Positions 58,298 to 64,000 of a stretch of DNA of 64,000 nucleotides are shown piece after piece. The translations under genes and the position numbers were made by a program. The notes beneath the pieces were generated by a model. That model was not told where the DNA came from. It saw only the letters and a program-made list of their open reading frames with translations, and did no database searches. Numbering within the stretch: the stretch's first letter is position 1; every line of letters starts with the position of its first letter. The stretch lies in contig JALRMN010000025.1 in NCBI GenBank assembly GCA_024760905.1, forward strand, positions 417,501-481,500, written 5' to 3'. This DNA is from Plotosus lineatus. Lineage: Eukaryota > Chordata > Actinopteri > Siluriformes > Plotosidae.

Positions 58298-58906
58298 AGT
58301 CTCTATGGTGTGTTTTGCAGAATGCGGGCGCCGCCCACATGCAACGCACAGCTGACGGTATAATTCTATTTAAATGTTTAAATGGACGAGATGTTGTATT
58401 TAAAGCAGAATTACAGTACCTGTTTGAAAGATCAGAGGTCCTGATTCAATATTAACTTTCTTCCTTTTAAGATTGGAGATCTTCTTTCACGGAGCACTCT
58501 GCTCATGCTTCAATGTTGTGCCAAAATAATCGCCTCCATCACTGTATTTCCGCTTTAAGGTCTCCTTCTGCTTTAATATCAGCCCGATTGTAGAGAGGTT
58601 TTGGCGATAACGAAATATAATGCAGCAATGATCTCAAAACAAGCAGTCCTGTTCAACTCTCCATCACACGTGTAACAAACAAGCTTTATGGGTGCAGTAC
58701 TATGGAGATTCAGCTCCCTCTTGGGTAATAGGAGGCCTATGGGAGGCCAGTGGGGCGGGATGTTGGGAGACAGCTAATGAGAGAGCAACTCGCCATCGTG
58801 TGAAATTTTAATTGATGCGTTTGAATCTTGAATGGCGCGTTTGGCACTTTTCGTTTGAGGAGGTTATTTTTGTATACAGGGGTTTTCGTAAGTAGGGGGC
58901 CAACTG

Positions 58907-58911
<5 letters not shown>

Positions 58912-58964
<53 letters not shown>
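58912..58964. repeat. CA microsatellite between two MITEs
   Basis: A pure CA run directly joins the right end of MITE A and the left end of MITE B. Confidence 0.95.
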
Positions 58965-58968
<4 letters not shown>

Positions 58969-59263
58969 GATCCTTCATTTTCTGTTGTTAATTGGGACTG
59001 AGATCGCGCCGCGATAACTGAAATCCGCGAGGTAATATCCCCCCCCCCCCCCCCCCCCCCGGCTGACATATACGTATATGTGTATTTCATATCAATAAAT
59101 ACATTTTTCAATGCTATAAATGCTTATAATAACAATTAAACATTCAAAAATAATGCATACAATTTAACTTAAAATACACACACAAAGACTCATGCACGCA
59201 GATGCACACCTCACAAAAACGTAGTTTTGATGGAAGATTTTGATTGGTTTTTTGTTTTGTTTG

Positions 59264-59294
<31 letters not shown>

Positions 59295-59436
59295 TTGTTT
59301 TTTTTTTGCATAATTGGCCTTGTTTATGTGGGATTCTTCTAAAACCTTTTCCCCTTTTCTTCCTTAATTTCCTTTTTTTTTTTTTAAATTTGATGAGGCC
59401 ACATAAATTGAAGCACGAAGTAGCGAGGGATCCCTG
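58965..59436 (+). mobile_element. Tigger-like MITE family B, copy 3
   Basis: CAGGGATCCTTCATTTTCTG to AGTAGCGAGGGATCCCTG. Contains a 22-base C-run (59039-59060) and T-rich tracts. Closely matches the copy at 22866. Confidence 0.75.
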
Positions 59437-59448
59437 TGTGTGTGTATA

Positions 59449-60046
59449 TTACATGTAAAACGATTGATTCGTTCCAAGGCTCCCAAGACTACCCCATAAA
59501 CCCTTTAAAAATGAAAAAAAAGTATACCAATTTTGTATGAAATATGAATTAAATGTGTGTTAACAGTAAAAGAAAATTATTTATTAAACCATTTAAACAT
59601 TTTATTAAAATATTTATTAATTAAACCATTATTAAACATTTTTTATGAATCAACTTTTTTATTAACCAAACCAAACAATATTAAATATTATTAAACATTT
59701 GTGATGTGCTCCGCTTAAAAACGAAAAATAAGCTGCAATCAGCACTCTCGAAACTCACGAACCAACAGTCCAGCTCTCCTTTACTCATGCTACAAACAAG
59801 CTTTATGGGTGAAGTACTATGGAGAGTCAGCTCTCTCCTGGCCAATAGGAGGCCAATGGGAGGCCAGGGGGCCAGATGTTGGGAGACAGCCAATGAGAGT
59901 GCAACTCGCACATTGTTTGAATGTTTGAATGGCGCGTTTGATATTTTGAATGGCGCATTTGGTAAGAAGTTGTTTTGTATACAGAGGATGAAAATTTAAC
60001 CTGGATGTTTCATATTCAGAGGTTTTCGTAAGTAGAGGGCCGACTG
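59449..60046. mobile_element. Tigger-like MITE family A, copy 2
   Basis: Matches 53260-53464 joined to 57734-58906. The left end is lost. The right end is TAAGTAGAGGGCCGACTG, which is also duplicated at 60466-60479 by the SINE insertion. Confidence 0.8.
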
Positions 60047-60465
60047 TTTTCTGTCTTCCTTTCGGCTTATTCCCTTTCTAGGGAGTCTCCACAGGGAATC
60101 ATCTGGTTGGCACGTTTGATTTGGCATAGGTTTTTACGTCGGATGCCCTTCCTGTCACAACCTTTTAACAAGGAACAGAAACAAGCTGACAGCTTTGCAG
60201 CCTACTCTTTACGAAAGTCAGCAATGGTTCTTTTACATGCCTCTCACCATAGACAGTGAGAGACATGGCCCGCCTTTGATAACCCAGTTAGCTGCACTGG
60301 GGGTAAATGGTATGAAACAAATACTAATACATGAACAAATTTAAATTGTTCATGTTAAAAAGTTAGCTGCACTGGGGGGACAGTAACAACCTTGTGGGAA
60401 CTCGAATCTCCAACCTTAGGATCAGCGATCCTGCGCCCTATCCACTCGACCACCACTTCCCCAAA
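60047..60465 (-). repeat. tRNA-SINE inserted at MITE end
   Basis: Flanked by the 14-bp duplication TAGAGGGCCGACTG (60033-60046 and 60466-60479). From right to left: tRNA head, GCAGCTAACT, a foreign segment, then a second GCAGCTAACTGGG and the normal body and RTE-type tail. Confidence 0.9.
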
Positions 60466-60479
60466 TAGAGGGCCGACTG

Positions 60480-60511
60480 TATGTGTGTGTGTGTGTGTGT
60501 GTATGTGTGTA

Positions 60512-60546
<35 letters not shown>
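60480..60546. repeat. GT/TA microsatellite
   Basis: (GT)n with GTAT units, then (TA)n, between two SINEs. Confidence 0.9.
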
Positions 60547-60548
<2 letters not shown>

Positions 60549-60885
60549 GTCTGTCTGTCTTCCTTTCGGCTTTTTCCCTTTTACTCGGGAGTCGCCACAG
60601 CGAATCATCTCTATTCGCACGTTTGATTTGGCAGAGGTTATAATGTCGGATGCCCTTCCTGTCACAACCCTTTTTAGCAAGGGACAGAAACACTCTGACG
60701 ACTTTGCAGCCGACTCTTTACGAAAGTCAGCAATGGTTCTTTTACATGAACCTCTCACCATAGACAGTGAGAGACATGGCCCACCTTTGATAACCCAGTT
60801 AGCTGCACTGGGGGGGACAGTGACAACCTCGTGGAGAGTGAGACTCGAACCCCCAACCTTGGGATCAGCGATCCTGCACCCTATA
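60547..60885 (-). repeat. tRNA-SINE with RTE-type tail
   Basis: A complete looking reverse copy: CTTCCTTTCGGCTTTTTCCC, GAGTCGCCACAGCGAATCAT, ending at the head GGATCAGCGATCCTGCACCC. Confidence 0.85.
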
Positions 60886-61087
60886 TATATATATAAGTAT
60901 TACTCCACAAGACGGAAATGTAAAACATATTATCCAAAATGGATAACCCTTGAATCAAAATGATGACAGAATAAGAATAATATATATATATTTATTCAGT
61001 CAGTGGTTTTAATGTTATGGCCAATCGGTGTTTTATTTATACACAGTATATATGATGATTAATTATAACTGTTGTGTTCCTTTCCAG

Positions 61088-61351
61088 TCCCACACTCTTT
61101 GCAGTACTGCTACACTGCCATCACACCCGGAAGAATTTTCCCAGAGTTCACTGCTGTTGGTCTGGTGGATGGACGGCACTCTATGTACTACGACAGTAAC
61201 ACCAAAAAGATGATCCCTAAGACAGAGTGGATGAAGAATATCACCGCGGATGATCCACATTACTGGAGCAGAGAGACTGTTCGTATGCAGGGTCATCAGG
61301 GTCATCTCAAAAATATTCTGGATTCAGCAACACAGAGCTTTAATCAACAAG
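61088..61351 (+). CDS. MHC class I gene B, alpha1 exon
   Basis: 264 bp with the same boundaries and phases as gene A. Reads PHSLQYCYTAITPGRIFPEF and keeps VGLVDG, MYYDSN, the NIT sequon and DPHYW (Tyr59 equivalent). It differs from gene A at 12 bases, 10 of which change the protein (Leu-Cys, Asn-Lys, Met-Lys, Tyr-His, Glu-Val, Val-Ala, Ile-Thr, Thr-Asn). The extra cysteine in QYCYTA is unusual at a floor-strand position. The leader is probably at 44053. Confidence 0.92.
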
Positions 61352-61376
61352 GTGATGCATATTCACGTCACTATCG

Positions 61377-61378
<2 letters not shown>

Positions 61379-61425
<47 letters not shown>
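61379..61425. repeat. CA microsatellite
   Basis: Homologous to, but longer than, the CA tract in the same intron of gene A. Confidence 0.95.
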
Positions 61426-61427
<2 letters not shown>

Positions 61428-61795
61428 TGTATTTGATCTTGGAGTGTTGTTACTGTTCAATTTTAATTACTTTTTGAACAATTTAATAAAAAATTATATA
61501 AATCCATGTGTTGTAGGTGTTATCAGTAATGAAGTTAATCACAGTACATTTGGTTTCAGATGTTTAGTGACACGAAGTTATTTAATTTAATTTATTTTTC
61601 TTTTAAAAAATCTGAAGAAAACGTTTTTTTTATTTTAAATCGATGTGCTGTAGTTAATTATATGGTACAAACACACTGTATCTGCATTGCAACCGTTTGA
61701 TGCAGCGCTATATTAAAAATATGAAGCAATTTAGTCTCAGCAAACTCTGATACTATTGAGATGGTCATGAAGTCTCCTCTCATATGTGTGTTAAG

Positions 61796-62059
61796 GAAAC
61801 GGTACTTTACAGAGGACGTACAGCTGTGAGCGTGATGATGACGGCACCATCAGAGGATTTGATAAGTTCGGTTATAATGGAGACGATTTCTTCAGTCTGG
61901 ATCTGGAAACTGGAACCTGGAAACCTGCAGTTCAACCTCAAGCTGAGAATGTTATAAAGAAGTGGGATCCTACAGGAGAAAGGGCTAAAAGCTTGAAGAA
62001 TTTCCTGAAATTTGTCTGCATTGATTCTCTAAAGAGGTTGAGCAGTCAGAATAGCACAA
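61796..62059 (+). CDS. MHC class I gene B, alpha2 exon
   Basis: Open across 264 bp although it has no internal ATG. It encodes NGTLQRTYSCERDDDGTIRG and later KNFLKFVCIDSLKRLSSQNS. The two disulfide cysteines and KKW are kept. The acceptor is TTAAG (gene A has TTTAG), and the donor is ACAA followed by GTAAAG (gene A has ACAG), so both sites are slightly weaker but still AG and GT. About 18 of 20 base differences from gene A change the protein. The ends join alpha1 and alpha3 in phase 1. Confidence 0.88.
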
Positions 62060-62272
62060 GTAAAGTATGTTTACTCATCTTACTAATCCTCTGTACCCTG
62101 AAACAAAAACAGAGAAATGAAACAGTAACGAGTAACAAAACAGAGATGTGAAGCGAGGACCAATCTTCTAGCACCAGATGAGCACCCTGCTCATCTTTTA
62201 TAGCATAGTAGACTGGTGAGCAGGGTCAGGTGCCCTCATTGCGATCCACCCACGTGTGTCAGCCATGCCCCT

Positions 62273-62306
<34 letters not shown>

Positions 62307-62845
62307 TGCGCCAAAGTCAAAGCCCAACAACAATAAAGACCAGAACAGTTTCTAGAAAAATAAAAGCGAGAGAAGAAGCCATTTATTTATAGTCCAAAAT
62401 GCATGTTCTCTTCGGTCAATGAAACAGAACTAAAAGGTGGGTTTCGGTTCTGTCCATTGTGAGAAGCAGCTCCAGAAACAAATAAACTGACACCGGAACG
62501 ACCAAGTGATCAAATCTATTGTTGTAGTATAACACGTGTTTGAGGTGGCAGCAGGCACGTTGTCAGTCAGTCAAATTGTTCCACTTGATCCAGGGTCGGG
62601 TCACATGGGAAACAACATAAGCAGTGAGGTCCAGCCCCAGTCACTTCCTCCAGTTCTTTTGCGGGGATACCAAGGCAATCCTAGATAATTTTATTAGGCA
62701 TTTACAAAATGTGCACTGAAGTGTGATGGGATGTCTCCTAATGACAGGATCTGTTCCTGCAACACACACATGCACACACTGCTGTTATTTGTAAATGAAA
62801 TAATCTCTCAGTGTATAATATTTATGTCTCTGTGTGTCTCTGCAG
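62060..62845. other. Gene B intron between alpha2 and alpha3
   Basis: 786 bp with a GA repeat at about 62275-62303 and no transposon I can name. The last 100 bp before alpha3 match gene A. Confidence 0.75.
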
Positions 62846-63142
62846 TTCGTCCCGAGGCGTCACTACTCCGGAATTGCTCATCTTCTCCAGAGGTGGTGTG
62901 TCATGCTACAGGTTTCTTTCCTAAACCAGTGATGATCACCTGGCAGAAGGACGGAAGGGACGTGTATGATGATGTGGAGCTCAGAGAGACGTTACCCAAC
63001 CAGGATGGAAGCTTCCAAAAGAGAATTATTCTGAAAGTCCGAGCTGAGGATCTGCAGAAACACAACTACACCTGTGTGATTCGCCACAGCAGCTCGGGGG
63101 AGGAGTTAGTGCTGCCTGTGAGCGAGTGCCCAATCCCGAGAG
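62846..63142 (+). CDS. MHC class I gene B, alpha3 exon
   Basis: C1-type immunoglobulin domain with VVCHATGFFPKPVMITWQKD and NYTCVIRHSS. It is two residues longer than in gene A (CSSSPE against CSPE) and lacks the NIT sequon of gene A. It has the same weak donor (GAGAG followed by GTCGG) and the same in-frame stop if the intron is retained. Differences from gene A are about 11 replacement to 5 silent, closer to neutral than in the groove exons. Confidence 0.9.
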
Positions 63143-63237
63143 GTCGGAGAAACACTTTCCTCTAAAACTCCAGATTTACAGAGTGAAAGTGATTCATTAC
63201 TGCAGAACATCATCAACACTCTGTACTCACTTCACAG

Positions 63238-63351
63238 GTGGAGGATCGGGTGGAGTGAAGACTGGAATCATTGTTGGTGTATTCTTGATTCTCGTTCTCC
63301 TTATTGCTGGTGTGGTAATTTATAAGATGATGAAGAAGAGGAAGAACTCTG
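63238..63351 (+). CDS. MHC class I gene B, connecting peptide and transmembrane exon
   Basis: GGSGGVKTG connector, then IIVGVFLILVLLIAGVVIY as the membrane helix and KMMKKRKNS as the basic stop-transfer. It ends in phase 1 before GTGAGAA. Without splicing it would end ENKHSVHA at 63378-63380. A cytoplasmic exon like the gene A candidate would lie beyond the window. Confidence 0.9.
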
Positions 63352-63380
63352 GTGAGAATAAACATTCCGTTCATGCATAA

Positions 63381-64000
63381 AAATTTGAATAATTTCTCTG
63401 TAATATGTATCTGAATGTAGATATTTTAATTATTGAGAAATAGCACAGATGAATTTTAAATGTTGATGTAGGCCATGCCAATATCACAGCACTGATTTCT
63501 GGATGTCATTCATTCATTCATTCATTTGCTGAACCACTTAATTCAAATTTTTCGAGTTACAGAAAGGTTAAGTCCTTTCTTATCTGACTCTGGCTGAAGG
63601 CCGGTGCACCTTGACCAGCTCACCAGGCCATTACAGGGACAACACACGACCATTCACATTCACAATTCGGGGCAATCGAGTACATCCAGTTAGTCTAATG
63701 CGTATGATTTTGTTCTGTGGGAGGACACCGGATAACCTGGAGGAAACCCATGCAAGCAAAGGGAGAACATGCAACACATAGAAAAGTCTTGAACCCAGAA
63801 CCTTCTTGTTGTGAGAACGCTGTGCTAACGACTATATCACTGGAATGGACTGAACCGTGATCTAACTGCAACAGAGCGGATCTGAAATTCTCTCAAATGA
63901 TTGATGTGACTCAGGGAGGATTTGAGGAATTTCACACTGAAAGACAGTAAAGAGAGACGAGTCGAACACTCACATGGAGAAGGGTCACTGCTTTATGTTC
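63381..64000. other. Gene B 3' region
   Basis: Homologous to gene A's 24850-25160 and then directly to 26090-26390. The microsatellite and SINE of gene A (25208-25640) are absent here. Includes L2-like tail sequence and the CCTGGAGGAAACCC repeat at 63737. Confidence 0.75.

Larger units (their letters stand above)
53183..58906. mobile_element. Tigger-like MITE family A, copy 1, split by gypsy
   Basis: The left end CAGTAGGCCCCCTAGTGAC pairs with the right end GTAAGTAGGGGGCCAACTG, followed by TA. The interior matches copy 2 (59449-60046) on both sides of the gypsy insertion, for example AACAAGCTTTATGGGTG and TTTTGTATGAAATATG. 57734-58906 also contains CT and CA microsatellites. Confidence 0.8.
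44120..61087. other. Gene B first intron, transposon-filled
   Basis: About 17 kb holding Tc1, RTE LINE, gypsy, MITE and SINE insertions, listed separately. The stretch 44120-45369 shows no recognised gene or element. Confidence 0.65.

Noticed and set aside
58165..58300. Regular repeats as a CRISPR-like array
   Set aside because: These are CT and CA microsatellites with no unique spacers.
15005..60885. tRNA-like A/B boxes at many positions
   Set aside because: All sit at the head of SINE copies with LINE-type tails. None folds as an isolated tRNA gene that I could support.

Overview
The window looks like a teleost fish nuclear genome. It carries spliced MHC class I exons and fish-type repeats: Rex3-like and RTE LINEs, several Tc1 families, tRNA-derived SINEs and long CA/TA microsatellites. 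The repeat-rich, low-CpG background and the lack of operons fit this. The species cannot be named from the sequence.

The only host genes I can support are two tandem paralogous MHC class I heavy-chain genes on the + strand. Gene A has alpha1 (13844-14107), alpha2 (14554-14817), alpha3 (24326-24616), a transmembrane exon (24711-24823) and a candidate cytoplasmic-tail exon with a stop (26775-26869). Its leader exon is not visible and probably lies left of the window. Gene B has a leader exon at 44053-44119, then a roughly 17 kb first intron full of transposons, then alpha1 (61088-61351), alpha2 (61796-62059), alpha3 (62846-63142) and a transmembrane exon (63238-63351). All visible exons are open and phase-compatible. 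The two genes differ in alpha1/alpha2 almost entirely by amino-acid replacing changes.

The rest is a nest of mobile elements. 0-13 kb: pogo/Tigger, hAT and piggyBac-like remnants, a 260-bp inverted repeat pair around a Rex3 fragment, a degraded LINE and a second Rex3 copy. 15-24 kb (gene A intron): SINE, LINE, Tc1, and a hAT remnant holding a MITE that holds a SINE. 27-30 kb: a Rex3 copy interrupted by two solo LTRs. 31-35 kb: a BEL/Pao element without a visible reverse transcriptase. 35-40 kb: a nearly complete LINE inserted in a Tc1. 41-48 kb: two more Tc1 families, each interrupted by a hAT MITE. 49-52 kb: a nearly full-length RTE LINE. 53-59 kb: a Ty3/gypsy element with LTRs, primer-binding site and target duplication, inserted in a Tigger-like MITE. 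59-61 kb: more MITE and SINE insertions.

Nearly every transposase or reverse transcriptase frame is broken, so the elements read as relics. The most informative signals are the selection pattern between the two class I genes, a cytoplasmic exon that appears built from repeat DNA, and a SINE family that seems to use both ends of the local RTE LINE and to swap its 3' tail. I found no CRISPR array, prokaryotic system or clearly new protein machine.
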